Positions 7,819-16,078 of a DNA stretch of 64,000 nucleotides are shown one piece after another (the stretch's first letter is position 1; each line of letters opens with the position of its first letter). A program made the position numbers and the translations under genes. This stretch comes from Clostridia bacterium (lineage in GTDB: Bacteria; Bacillota; Clostridia; Oscillospirales; Acutalibacteraceae). Below the pieces are notes generated by a model. It had not been told where the DNA came from, ran no database searches, and saw nothing but the letters and a program-made list of their open reading frames with translations. The stretch covers positions 1 to 64,000 of the forward strand of contig JAFQRA010000020.1 in assembly GCA_017410325.1 (NCBI GenBank), given 5' to 3'.

Positions 7819-7847
7819 TTGAAATTTTTATTGAAATATATTATATT
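7819..7847 (+). promoter_or_regulatory. Promoter
   Basis: TTGAAA (7819-7824), 17 bp, TATATT (7842-7847), 36 bases before the EEP hydrolase gene in an AT-rich stretch. Confidence 0.55.
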
Positions 7848-7883
7848 AATTATATATTTTTATTATTAACAGAGGTGTCGGTT

Positions 7884-8678
7884 ATGGACAATTTTTCCAA
7901 TAAAGTAAAAAGTCCCGTTGAAGAAGGCTTCACGAGAATAATGTCCTTTAACGTGCGCTGCGGCGAGTTTGAGCCGCGCCAAAGGATAGTGCCGCAGATT
8001 ATCGGCGAATACCTGCCCGATACCGTCGGTGTGCAGGAGTGTACATACGAATGGTATCAGACGCTTTGCGCCGCTCTTCCCGAGTATGAGTTTGTCGGTG
8101 TGGGCAGAGATTCGGGCGGCACGGACCCCGAATGCGGCGAAATTTCAGGCGTGCTTTTCCTTAAGGAGAAATACAGCCTGCTTGACAGCGGAACATTCTG
8201 GCTTTCCGAAACACCGGACGTTGTTTCCTACGGCTGGGATGCTTCGTGCAGACGTGTGTGCACCTGGGCCGTGCTTGAGGAAAAGGCTACGGGCAAAAGG
8301 TTTACTCACGTCAACACACACCTTGACCATATAAGCGAGCCTGCCCGCAAATACGGCATTGAGCTTGTGCGTGAAAAGGCGCTTTCGTTTGATGTGCCGA
8401 CCGTTGTAACGGGTGACTTTAATCTTTTCAAGGGCTGCGACCTTTATTACAGCCTCGTTGCCGAGGGTCTTGCCGATACGCAGGACACGGCAAAGCAGAC
8501 GATGTACGGCAGAACCTACCACGCCTATAAGGGCGGCGAAGAGGGTGAGCCGATTGATTACATTCTCACCAATGCTAAGATAACTCAGGTCAGCAGGTAC
8601 GTTATTGTCCGCGATATGCTTGACGGTCAGTATACCTCCGACCACTATCCGATTTATGCGGATATGATTATAGAATAA
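7884..8678 (+). CDS. Endonuclease/exonuclease/phosphatase (EEP) family protein
   Basis: 264 residues. EEP fold marks in order: IMSFNVRCGE (N-terminal Asn), GVQECTYEWYQTL (metal-binding Glu), THVNTHLDH (catalytic His), VVTGDFNLF (Asp/Asn pair), IDYIL and the C-terminal SDHYP His. The ATG at 7884 has an AGAGGTG site; longer in-frame extensions cross the promoter. There is no signal peptide, so it is cytosolic. The family covers sphingomyelinases, phosphatases and nucleases; bacterial members of this length next to glycosidases are often of unknown substrate. It sits 14 bases before an alpha-galactosidase, so probably co-transcribed. Confidence 0.8.
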   Translation: MDNFSNKVKSPVEEGFTRIMSFNVRCGEFEPRQRIVPQIIGEYLPDTVGVQECTYEWYQTLCAALPEYEFVGVGRDSGGTDPECGEISGVLFLKEKYSLLDSGTFWLSETPDVVSYGWDASCRRVCTWAVLEEKATGKRFTHVNTHLDHISEPARKYGIELVREKALSFDVPTVVTGDFNLFKGCDLYYSLVAEGLADTQDTAKQTMYGRTYHAYKGGEEGEPIDYILTNAKITQVSRYVIVRDMLDGQYTSDHYPIYADMIIE

Positions 8679-8692
8679 GGGAGGCGTGTTTT

Positions 8693-10876
8693 ATGCCCAT
8701 TTCTTTTGACAGCGAAAAAAGAATTTTTAAGCTTGATACGAAAAACTCCAGCTATATCCTTCAGGTGTTTGAGGAGAATTATCTTATTCACCTTTACTAC
8801 GGCGCTTATATACCGGACAATTCCGTTGAGGATTTAGCCTTCCGCAGGGGTAACGCTTCATTCAGCGCTACCAACGAAACAATAGGCGAGGGCTTTTTCA
8901 ACGTTGACTCATGGCCGATGGAATACTCCTGCAACGGTGCGGGCGATATGCGTGTTTCCGCCCTTGCTATCCGTAACAGGTGGGGCAACTCCGTAACGGA
9001 TGTGCGCTATGTCGACTATAAGATTTTCAAGGGCAAGCCTGCGCTTGAGGGTCTGCCGTCACTTTATACAGTGACCGATGACGATGCAACGACACTAGAA
9101 ATTGAAACCGTTGACAAGGTTACGGGTGCAAAGGTTTTCCTGCTTTATACCGTTTTTGAAAATTACGGTGCGATGACGAGAAGCGTCCGTGTTGAAAACG
9201 CTTCCGATGCGGTTATGGATCTTCAGCGTGTTTACAGTACCTGTGTCGAATTCCCGACTATGGACTATAATATGCAGCACCTTTACGGTGCGTGGAACAA
9301 GGAGCGTACGCTTGTCAAGCGTCACCTTGAGCACGGAATTCAGTCAATTGCAAGCAAGCGCGGCTCCTCCAGCCACAACCACAACCCCTTCGTCTGCCTT
9401 TCCAAGGACGATGCTACCGAGGATTTCGGTGAGGCCTTCGGCTTCAACTTCGTCTACAGCGGTAACTTTGCCGCCGATGTTGAGGTTGATTTCAACGATA
9501 CAACGCGGCTGATTATGGGCATCAACCCGATTGATTTCTGCTGGCGCCTTGAGCCAGGTGAGGTCTTTACCGCACCTGAGGTTGTAATGGTATATTCGGC
9601 CGAGGGTATCGGCGGAATGAGCCGCACCTTCCACAGGCTTTACAACAACCACCTTATCCGCGGTGAGTGGAAAAACAAAAAACGCCCCCTGCTTATCAAC
9701 AGCTGGGAGGGCTGCTACTTCGATTTTGATGATGAGAAGATGGTTGCCTTTGCCAAGAATGCAAAGGAGCTGGGCTTTGAGCTTCTCGTAATGGATGACG
9801 GCTGGTTCGGAACAAGAAACGACGACACCTGCTCGCTGGGTGACTGGTACGTTAACGAAAACAAGCTCAAGGGCGGCCTCGGCAGCCTTGTCAAGCGCGT
9901 GAACGATCTGGGCCTTGAATTCGGTATCTGGTTTGAGCCCGAAATGATTTCACCCGATTCCGACCTTTACCGCGCACACCCCGATTGGTGCCTTCAGGTG
10001 CCCGACAGAGAAAAATCAATCGGCAGACATCAGTACGTGCTCGATATGTCCCGCAAGGATGTAAGGGACTGTATTTACGAGCAGATGTCGGCTGTGCTTA
10101 AGGGAAACAATATTACCTATGTCAAGTGGGATTTCAACCGCAACCTCACCCAGGCAGGCTCGGCGCTTCTTCTGCCGGAAAGACAGCACGAGGTTTTCCA
10201 CCGTTTCGTGCTGGGCACCTACGAGCTTATGGGCAGAATAGTCAACGATTTCCCGCATATCCTGCTGGAAAACTGCTCGGGCGGCGGCGGACGCTTTGAC
10301 CCCGGTATGCTCTTCTTCTCACCGCAGATATGGTGCAGTGACAATACAGACCCGATGGAGCGCCTTACAATTCAGTTCGGTACGTCAATGTGCTATCCCG
10401 CTTCCTGTGTCGGTGCTCACGTTTCCGCCAACTCACGCACGGGCTACGAAACAAAGGGCAACGTTGCAATGAGCGGCACCTTCGGATATGAGCTTGACCC
10501 CGTCAAACTCAATGACCAGGAGCGCAGAATTATCAAAAATCAGGTTAAGGATTATCACAAGTATTACGACCTTATCCGCAAAGGCGATTTGTACAGGCTC
10601 ATTCTTCCCACCGAAAACAAGCACCGCTGTGCGTGGGGTTACGTTTCCGAGGATAAGAGCGAGGCACTGTTCACCTTTGTAACCAATCTTAAGCTGATGA
10701 ATACAACCTTCTACGTCCGTCTCAAGGGTCTTGACCCCGAAAAGTTCTACATTGATGACGAAACGGACGAAATCCATTCCGGTGCTTTGCTTATGAACGC
10801 AGGTCTCAACTTAAGCCGTCACTCTGCGGACTGCGGCACAAGCTACACGATATACCTTAAAGAAGTAAAAAAATAA
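8693..10876 (+). CDS. Alpha-galactosidase, GH36
   Basis: 727 residues, full length for clostridial GH36. N-terminal beta-supersandwich (to about residue 320), then the catalytic barrel with LLVMDDGWFGTRNDD, YVKWDFNRNL (nucleophile Asp) and the acid/base region WCSDNTDPMERL, and a short beta C-terminal domain. It hydrolyses terminal alpha-1,6-galactose from raffinose-family sugars or galactomannan; with no signal peptide it must act inside the cell, so an uptake system is needed elsewhere. Start ATG has GGGAGG. It sits with the EEP gene upstream and a secreted phosphoesterase downstream. Confidence 0.93.
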   Translation: MPISFDSEKRIFKLDTKNSSYILQVFEENYLIHLYYGAYIPDNSVEDLAFRRGNASFSATNETIGEGFFNVDSWPMEYSCNGAGDMRVSALAIRNRWGNSVTDVRYVDYKIFKGKPALEGLPSLYTVTDDDATTLEIETVDKVTGAKVFLLYTVFENYGAMTRSVRVENASDAVMDLQRVYSTCVEFPTMDYNMQHLYGAWNKERTLVKRHLEHGIQSIASKRGSSSHNHNPFVCLSKDDATEDFGEAFGFNFVYSGNFAADVEVDFNDTTRLIMGINPIDFCWRLEPGEVFTAPEVVMVYSAEGIGGMSRTFHRLYNNHLIRGEWKNKKRPLLINSWEGCYFDFDDEKMVAFAKNAKELGFELLVMDDGWFGTRNDDTCSLGDWYVNENKLKGGLGSLVKRVNDLGLEFGIWFEPEMISPDSDLYRAHPDWCLQVPDREKSIGRHQYVLDMSRKDVRDCIYEQMSAVLKGNNITYVKWDFNRNLTQAGSALLLPERQHEVFHRFVLGTYELMGRIVNDFPHILLENCSGGGGRFDPGMLFFSPQIWCSDNTDPMERLTIQFGTSMCYPASCVGAHVSANSRTGYETKGNVAMSGTFGYELDPVKLNDQERRIIKNQVKDYHKYYDLIRKGDLYRLILPTENKHRCAWGYVSEDKSEALFTFVTNLKLMNTTFYVRLKGLDPEKFYIDDETDEIHSGALLMNAGLNLSRHSADCGTSYTIYLKEVKK

Positions 10877-10896
10877 AACATAAAGGAGAAACCAGA

Positions 10897-12363
10897 ATGA
10901 AAAACTTCAAAAGACTTTTCTGCCTTGCGATGTGCGTTTGCATTGCCGCAACCTGCACGGTAAGCTTCGCTTCGGCAGAGGAAGCAAACAGTACGGCACC
11001 CTTCAGACTTTCCGTTACCGTTAACGGTGACACGGCAACAGGCAGAGGCTTCTGCTGGTACACAGCAGCACAGGCAGACACAAAAATTGAAATTGAGGGT
11101 CTTGCCGCAGATGCATACACGGTATCCGATGCAGTTTGCGAAGAGTGGGACGGCAACTGGATGCATAAGTTAGTCGTAAGCGGTCTCACAAAGGGTACAA
11201 CCTACCGCTACCGTGTCGGCGACGGTACCACATGGAGCGAATGGGGCACATTCACAACGGACGACGGCGACGATAAGGTAAGCTTTATCAACATTGCCGA
11301 CGTTCAGGCAGGCAACCTCGAAAACTTCCAGAAGGGTGCAGCAACTCTTACAGCAGGCTTTACAAAGCTTCCCAATCCCGATTTCGTTTCCAACTGCGGT
11401 GACTTCACAAACGACAGCACCAACGAAGAGTGGGATTACTACGACGAAGCCTTCGGCGCACTCAACAGAACCTACACCATCGTTCCCGTTTCAGGTAACC
11501 ACGATGGTTTGGGCGTTGAATACTGGTTCAACAATATGTTTGCTCTTGACACAACCGAGAGCGTTCAGATTAAGGACGGCGTAAACTATTCCTTCGACGT
11601 GGGCAACGCTCACTTTGCCGTGCTCAACACAAACGACGTGCTTTCAATTTCCACGGCACAGCTTGAGTGGCTTGAAAACGACCTCAAGTCCACCGATAAG
11701 GACTGGAAAATCGTATTTATGCACAAGGCACCCTACTCACTCGGTAAGGATGCAAAGTGGCCGGACGCTCTTTACCTTCAGGAGTGCCTGCCCCCCATTA
11801 TGGCAGAGTGCAACGTTGATATCGTTTTCTACGGCCACGACCACCAGTATCTGCGCACAAAGCCTCTGACAAACAACCAGCTTGACCCCGACGGTACAAC
11901 CTGGGTGCTTTCCGGTACGGCGGGCTCAAAGCGCTACGAAATCCGCAAGTTCCTTGCAGGCCACTATATGAAGACGGAGTTTATTGATTCACTCGTCATT
12001 CAGAAGGACGGCTACGGCAACTTCTGGGCAAACGGCAGCTGGGACAACACAAGCGAAGGCAACATCGGCGGCTGCTTTGAAACAGTTGAAATCAACGGCA
12101 CAGAGCTTTGGCTGACAACATACATCCTCAACGACAAGACAGGCGAAATCAACAAGGTTGACGAGGTCGGCTTCAACAAGAAGGCAGGCGAAAACAAGAT
12201 TACCTTTGAGGGTGACAACACCACAAGCGAGATGGATTATACCCTCAGCCTCGTTCCCTCCTTCCTCGGTCTTGCAAAGTACGCTATCACAAAGTGGCTT
12301 CCCGAATTCTTCAAGATGCTTCCTGCACTGCTTGAGAGTGTAATAGTAGAGGACACATTCTGA
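10897..12363 (+). CDS. Secreted purple acid phosphatase-like metallophosphoesterase
   Basis: 488 residues. Signal peptide at 1-27 (cleavage after SFASAE region). A fibronectin-like N-terminal domain (about 30-120) is followed by a calcineurin-like phosphoesterase domain: IADVQAG, NCGDFTND, VSGNHDG, MHKAPYS and YGHDHQYLRT supply the metal ligands. This order is that of purple acid phosphatases. It probably releases phosphate from organic esters outside the cell. The C-terminus (about 455-480) has a hydrophobic stretch, so it may stay attached to the surface. RBS AAAGGAG precedes the ATG. Confidence 0.87.
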   Translation: MKNFKRLFCLAMCVCIAATCTVSFASAEEANSTAPFRLSVTVNGDTATGRGFCWYTAAQADTKIEIEGLAADAYTVSDAVCEEWDGNWMHKLVVSGLTKGTTYRYRVGDGTTWSEWGTFTTDDGDDKVSFINIADVQAGNLENFQKGAATLTAGFTKLPNPDFVSNCGDFTNDSTNEEWDYYDEAFGALNRTYTIVPVSGNHDGLGVEYWFNNMFALDTTESVQIKDGVNYSFDVGNAHFAVLNTNDVLSISTAQLEWLENDLKSTDKDWKIVFMHKAPYSLGKDAKWPDALYLQECLPPIMAECNVDIVFYGHDHQYLRTKPLTNNQLDPDGTTWVLSGTAGSKRYEIRKFLAGHYMKTEFIDSLVIQKDGYGNFWANGSWDNTSEGNIGGCFETVEINGTELWLTTYILNDKTGEINKVDEVGFNKKAGENKITFEGDNTTSEMDYTLSLVPSFLGLAKYAITKWLPEFFKMLPALLESVIVEDTF

Positions 12364-12392
12364 TAGACGGACTGTCTGAATAAGCGAAAAAC

Positions 12393-12428
12393 AAAGGCTT
12401 GCACAAAACTGTGCAAGCCTTTAATCTT
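12393..12428. terminator. Bidirectional terminator
   Basis: 12-bp perfect stem (12393-12404 with 12411-12422) between the convergent phosphatase and lipoprotein genes. Confidence 0.8.
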
Positions 12429-12431
12429 TAT

Positions 12432-13508
12432 TTATTCAATCTCAACGTCAACAACGCAGTTGCTCTGTGTCGAAATTGTTGCGGTGTATTCGCCGCTATG
12501 ACCTTCAAATTCAAAAACATAAGTGCCAAACCAAGGGTCACACTCTTCTTCGCTTGTTGCGACTATATTGCCTTGGGCGTCCTTTATCACAACGTCAACC
12601 GTGTGTTCGCTGTCGTAGAAATTGCCTGTTCCGTAGGGCTTTATAATCAGCTTTTCGCCGTCAGCGGTGTTAAAGTGTATCGTGTTCTCACGGTATTCGT
12701 TTGCTGTAAAGCCAAGCGTTACGGGGGCTGTGAGGTCATCCGCTTCTTCCATAAAAGCATCTTCAACGGTGCGCTCGGTTCTGATTTTGCAGGAGGCAAC
12801 GCTGTCAATATCCTTAACTTTGATTATGTAATCGCCTGCGGGTAAAAACGCTTTCCTTGTTCCCCATTCCGTGCCGTGAATACTCAGTTCACCCGTAATA
12901 TTTTCGCCGTTCAGATTCTCAATCCAGAAGTTGCAGTCGCCTTCGTAAATGCACGCTTCGGTCGGTGCAAAGCTGAAAACGCACGGAGAACCTACTCTGA
13001 ACGAGAAAAGCGAGAGCCCGTCTGCGTTCTTTCTGGCGGCAGCCGCTTCCTCGTCAAATTTAACGGGTATGGGCTCGTCCGTATCCGGGGCGTAAGCCCA
13101 CGAAAGGGCAAGCATTTTCATACCCTCCAGCTTGTTTTCAATTCTGATTTCGGCGGTGATTTCGCCCTTTTCAAAGCGGTAGTTTTCGCAGTAGCCGCCC
13201 GAGGTTGCTATGTTTTCGTAAAGCACCCTGCCTTTGGAATTTTTAAAGGTTACGTAAAACTCGGGCCACACTTCCCAATCCCAGTTTTCGTATTCGGTTA
13301 TATCACAGTTAAGCAGCTTGAGGTAGCCGTCCTCGGGAAATATAAATTTTACGGTGTAGCTTTCAACTTCCGCTACGTCAATTTCAAGGTATTCGTTTGT
13401 GGGCATAATACTCAGGTCAACCGTGTGCAGCGGCTCAGTCTTTGCACAGCCGCCGAATATAAGCAGCACAAGCGTAAGGCTTAAAATCAACGATAATGCT
13501 CTTTTCAA
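12432..13508 (-). CDS. Lipoprotein with repeated beta-sandwich domains, unknown function
   Basis: 358 residues. A type II signal peptide with lipobox IFGGC (Cys near residue 21) anchors it to the outer membrane face. The rest looks like two or three tandem beta-sandwich units ending in patterns such as AGDYIIKVKD and SGEYTATIST, similar to pre-peptidase C-terminal (PPC-type) domains; no catalytic motif is visible. TTG at 13508 is preferred because GGAG lies 9 bases before it; a TTG two codons earlier is only 3 bases away. Monocistronic, ends in the shared terminator. Confidence 0.7.
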   Translation of the reverse strand: MKRALSLILSLTLVLLIFGGCAKTEPLHTVDLSIMPTNEYLEIDVAEVESYTVKFIFPEDGYLKLLNCDITEYENWDWEVWPEFYVTFKNSKGRVLYENIATSGGYCENYRFEKGEITAEIRIENKLEGMKMLALSWAYAPDTDEPIPVKFDEEAAAARKNADGLSLFSFRVGSPCVFSFAPTEACIYEGDCNFWIENLNGENITGELSIHGTEWGTRKAFLPAGDYIIKVKDIDSVASCKIRTERTVEDAFMEEADDLTAPVTLGFTANEYRENTIHFNTADGEKLIIKPYGTGNFYDSEHTVDVVIKDAQGNIVATSEEECDPWFGTYVFEFEGHSGEYTATISTQSNCVVDVEIE

Positions 13509-13673
13509 ATTCAAACACTCCTTTTATGTGTTTTTACAGCTTGCTCTGTAATTCTAATGTATATTTTTTGCTTCTTAATGTCAATATTTGCTGCACAAAA
13601 ATGCAGCAAAAATACACGCGTAAATTCTTTAAAACAACAAAGAAAAATAAATTAAATTTTTTTCAAAAAATGC

Positions 13674-13702
13674 TTGACAATAGTATAATGCTTTGCTATA
13701 AT
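13674..13702 (+). promoter_or_regulatory. Promoter of tRNA-Leu
   Basis: TTGACA (13674-13679), 17 bp, TATAAT (13697-13702): perfect consensus, 13 bases before the tRNA. Confidence 0.85.
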
Positions 13703-13715
13703 GCTACTTGTTCGA

Positions 13716-13799
13716 GCGAGAGTGGCGGAATCGGCAGACGCGCACGTTTGAGGGGCGTGTGGTAATCCCGTACGGGTTCAAGTCCCGTCTCTCGCACCA
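13716..13799 (+). tRNA. tRNA-Leu (anticodon GAG)
   Basis: 84 bases including an encoded CCA. The acceptor GCGAGAG pairs with CTCTCGC, the anticodon arm CACGT/GCGTG encloses TTGAGGG (anticodon GAG), and the T-arm is ACGGG-TTCAAGT-CCCGT. The long variable region fits a class II leucine tRNA. It has its own consensus promoter and a terminator directly after it, so it is transcribed alone. Confidence 0.93.
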
Positions 13800-13839
13800 A
13801 AATTAAAGCAATCGCATTTTGCGGTTGCTTTAATTTTTT
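13800..13839 (+). terminator. Terminator after tRNA-Leu
   Basis: AAATTAAAGCAA pairs with TTGCTTTAATTT across a CGC/GCG inner stem and ends in a T-run. Confidence 0.85.
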
Positions 13840-13849
13840 GTTTCAATAA

Positions 13850-13954
13850 CGGGACTTGAAGTAGGAGCGGTAGTGAATCGGTGTCCAGTGGACACCGAGA
13901 GCCGCGAATGACCGAGCGTCGCAGCGCGAGAGTCAAGTCCCGTCTCTCGCACCA
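13850..13954 (+). repeat. Structured repeat carrying a copy of the tRNA-Leu 3' end
   Basis: Bases 13933-13954 repeat exactly the last 22 bases of the tRNA (13778-13799), including the CCA. The block also folds: CGGGACTTGA (13850-13859) pairs with TCAAGTCCCG (13933-13942), and CGGTGTCC/GGACACCG forms an inner hairpin (about 13879-13897). It is either a remnant attachment-site duplication or a tRNA-derived structured repeat. No gene lies between here and the DUF5412-like gene; 13955-14119 shows only a short repeat of GAGTATTCA and its complement. Confidence 0.7.
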
Positions 13955-14119
13955 TATTGAGTATTCATAAGGGATTTGACCTGTGAATACTCAATTTTTT
14001 ATATCAAAGTATATAACCCACTATGACACTTTTAGTTTTACTGCAAAGATGTCAAGTGGGTTGTTTTTTGACGGTGATTATGTTATGATACAATTAACAA
14101 TATTAAGGATGTGATTTTA

Positions 14120-14476
14120 TTGAAAAAATTTCTGAAAATTATTATCCCCATTATGATTGTTATTGCTATTGGAGTTTATGCTATTCATTGGGCTTTTTTT
14201 GACATTCAAAGAATAGAAGGACAAGAATTGATAAATGAAGTAGTTTCGCCTGATGGTAAATATACGGTTTCTGCATACTTGAACAATGGCGGTGCAACAA
14301 CAGATTATACCGTGCTGTGTTCGGTTAGAAACAATGAAACCGAAAAGGAAAAGAATATATACTGGAATTATCACTGTACCGAAGCTGTAATTGAATGGAA
14401 TAACGAAGACACCGTAACAATAAATGGCTTTGAATTGAATGTAGCCAAAGATACATATGATTACAGAAATGACTAA
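14120..14476 (+). CDS. DUF5412-like small membrane-anchored protein
   Basis: 118 residues: an N-terminal membrane helix (residues 4-25) and a small extracytoplasmic domain with VVSPDGKYTVSAYLNNGGATTDYTV, the signature I associate with DUF5412 proteins of Firmicutes. TTG at 14120 is chosen because AAGGATGTG lies at normal distance; a GTG three codons earlier sits inside that site. AT-rich compared with neighbours, which suggests recent gain. Function unknown; stands alone with a terminator downstream. Confidence 0.7.
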   Translation: MKKFLKIIIPIMIVIAIGVYAIHWAFFDIQRIEGQELINEVVSPDGKYTVSAYLNNGGATTDYTVLCSVRNNETEKEKNIYWNYHCTEAVIEWNNEDTVTINGFELNVAKDTYDYRND

Positions 14477-14532
14477 TCATCACCATAGAACAGAATTGTA
14501 ATATAATCCCTTATGAACACCCGTACCAAGAC

Positions 14533-14562
14533 AAAGCACTTGTTAAATGCAAGTGCTTTTTT
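14533..14562 (+). terminator. Terminator
   Basis: AAAGCACTTG (14533-14542) pairs with CAAGTGCTTT (14550-14559), followed by T-run. Confidence 0.75.
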
Positions 14563-14568
14563 CAATTA

Positions 14569-14624
14569 TATCCGTTCATGTCGGAACGGATGATATATGC
14601 CTGCGGCATATGAATGAACGGATA
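14569..14624. repeat. Palindromic intergenic repeat
   Basis: TATCCGTTCAT (14569-14579) is the reverse complement of 14614-14624, with a nested ATATGCC/GGCATAT hairpin (about 14595-14611). Looks like a REP-type unit; no coding potential. Confidence 0.6.
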
Positions 14625-14658
14625 GTATAGTATACCGTATCACTTAAGCTATATATCG

Positions 14659-14686
14659 TTGAAAAAGTTTTATTTTGTGATATAAT
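14659..14686 (+). promoter_or_regulatory. Promoter
   Basis: TTGAAA (14659-14664), 16 bp, TATAAT (14681-14686), just upstream of the secreted protein gene. Confidence 0.65.
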
Positions 14687-14709
14687 AGCAGTAACAAGGA
14701 GGAATTAAA

Positions 14710-15462
14710 ATGAAAAGAGCTATTTCAATAATTCTTGCAGCACTTCTTGTTTTCGGGGGTTCGGTATCAGCGTTTGCAGAAAACACCGATCTGCCCGAAA
14801 TTCCAACAAATGAAGAAACAACAACCGAACCGACAACCGAGGAAGAAAGCACTCAGCCTTCAACCGACGCTGAAGAAGAAACAACCGAGCCTGAAATTTC
14901 GGATGACCCTGATGAGAAAGTTGCAACACTTTCTATATGCTCGTGTATGTCTACACCCGTTATTGCAGGCCACACGTATATTTATGTGCAGAATCTTTCC
15001 GATGAGCCGATTCAGGTAGGCCTTTACGAAGTGCCCGCGGGTCAGGGCGTGTCGGTGGGTACGCTTTCTTTTTCCGTTCACGACGGCTGGGGCATTTATT
15101 ATAACATTGAAACCTACCGTGAGCCGAGGGAAGGACACATACCGCAGATTTGGTCAAAAACCGTTGAGCTTGACAGAGCAGGTCTGGAAAAGCTTGACAG
15201 GAAGCTGGATAAATCCGTCAATTACTGGGGCCCGTTTTTCAACTGCTCGTTCTTTGCTTTTGCTGTGTGGAACAATATTTCGGGCGACTTTCTTGTTCCT
15301 CTTGTAATACCCGGTCTTTCACACCTTATCGTTCAGGCAGTAGGCGAAAAGGGTGTGCTGGATATGTATATGTCCGATGCTTCGCAGGTTTTCAAGCAGC
15401 GCGGCACAGGCGAGGATGCTTACCTTGAACCCGTAGGCGAAAAGACACTTGAAATAGGATGA
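14710..15462 (+). CDS. Secreted protein, possible permuted papain-like (NlpC/LRAT-type) domain
   Basis: 250 residues. Signal peptide 1-23, then a Glu/Thr-rich linker (about 25-68) and a globular domain. In that domain a His lies in AGHTYIYVQNLS and later a Cys in YWGPFFNCSFFAFAVWN. The order His then Cys, with the NC-xx-FA pattern, is that of circularly permuted papain-like enzymes (LRAT, YiiX, DUF4105 groups), but I cannot confirm the fold by eye. RBS AAGGAGG. It overlaps the next gene's region and may be co-transcribed with the flavin reductase. Confidence 0.65.
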   Translation: MKRAISIILAALLVFGGSVSAFAENTDLPEIPTNEETTTEPTTEEESTQPSTDAEEETTEPEISDDPDEKVATLSICSCMSTPVIAGHTYIYVQNLSDEPIQVGLYEVPAGQGVSVGTLSFSVHDGWGIYYNIETYREPREGHIPQIWSKTVELDRAGLEKLDRKLDKSVNYWGPFFNCSFFAFAVWNNISGDFLVPLVIPGLSHLIVQAVGEKGVLDMYMSDASQVFKQRGTGEDAYLEPVGEKTLEIG

Positions 15463-15467
15463 GGAAA

Positions 15468-16022
15468 ATGAAAAAGGTTTTAATACTCAACGGCTCTCTG
15501 CGTAAGAAATCAAATTCAACTCAACTTGGAAACAGCCTTGTAATGCCGCAAGAGTACGAGCTCGAAATCAACCGATACAATGCCTATAATATGAATGTCA
15601 AACCCTGTACGGGCTGCGGTTGGTGCGATAAAAATGTCGGCTGTGTTTTTGATGATATGGACGGCTTTTTTGCCGATTTTGAGGCGGCAGATTATATAGT
15701 TATAACCACTCCCGTTTATAACGGCGGCGTACCTGCGCCGCTTAAGGCTATTGTTGACCGCTTTCAGCGCTACTACGCTCTGCGCTTTGCCCACGGCGTA
15801 AAACCGCCCGTAGCAAAGCCCAAAAGAGCCGCTCTTGTGATTACCGCAGGCAGTAAGGGTGAGGGCAGAGAATACATTGAAAAAATGTTCACACAGCAGT
15901 TTACCGTGATGAATACTACGCTCGTTACAACCGTTTTTGTCGATTCAACGGACACAAAGCAGGTAGGCGAAGCGGAATACGCTCTTGCTTTTGAACAGGG
16001 CAAAAAACTGTTTGAATATTGA
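15468..16022 (+). CDS. NADPH-dependent FMN reductase / flavodoxin-fold oxidoreductase
   Basis: 184 residues, flavodoxin-like fold: KVLILNGSLRKKSNST is the FMN phosphate loop and TTPVYNGGVPAPLKAIVDRFQRYY the second FMN contact. The CTGCGWCDKNVGC cluster after the first strand matches iron-sulfur flavoprotein-like reductases. It probably reduces flavin, quinones or small electrophiles in the cytoplasm. The ATG at 15468 is preferred because TGAGGA precedes it; another ATG three codons earlier overlaps the upstream stop. Confidence 0.8.
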   Translation: MKKVLILNGSLRKKSNSTQLGNSLVMPQEYELEINRYNAYNMNVKPCTGCGWCDKNVGCVFDDMDGFFADFEAADYIVITTPVYNGGVPAPLKAIVDRFQRYYALRFAHGVKPPVAKPKRAALVITAGSKGEGREYIEKMFTQQFTVMNTTLVTTVFVDSTDTKQVGEAEYALAFEQGKKLFEY

Positions 16023-16047
16023 TTTCTCTTCTTATAGGATATATAAT
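16019..16047 (+). promoter_or_regulatory. Probable promoter of xylBA
   Basis: TTGATT (16019-16024), 17 bp, TATAAT (16042-16047), 32 bases before xylB. No clear XylR palindrome was seen. Confidence 0.45.
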
Positions 16048-16078
16048 GTATTATATATTTTAAAGGTAAGGTGATATT

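Noticed and set aside
12876-13484. 202-codon plus-strand frame opposite the lipoprotein
   Set aside because: The minus-strand gene has signal peptide, lipobox and RBS; the plus frame has none.
13496-13765. 89-codon frame running into tRNA-Leu
   Set aside because: Crosses the tRNA promoter and tRNA; AT-rich spacer, no RBS.
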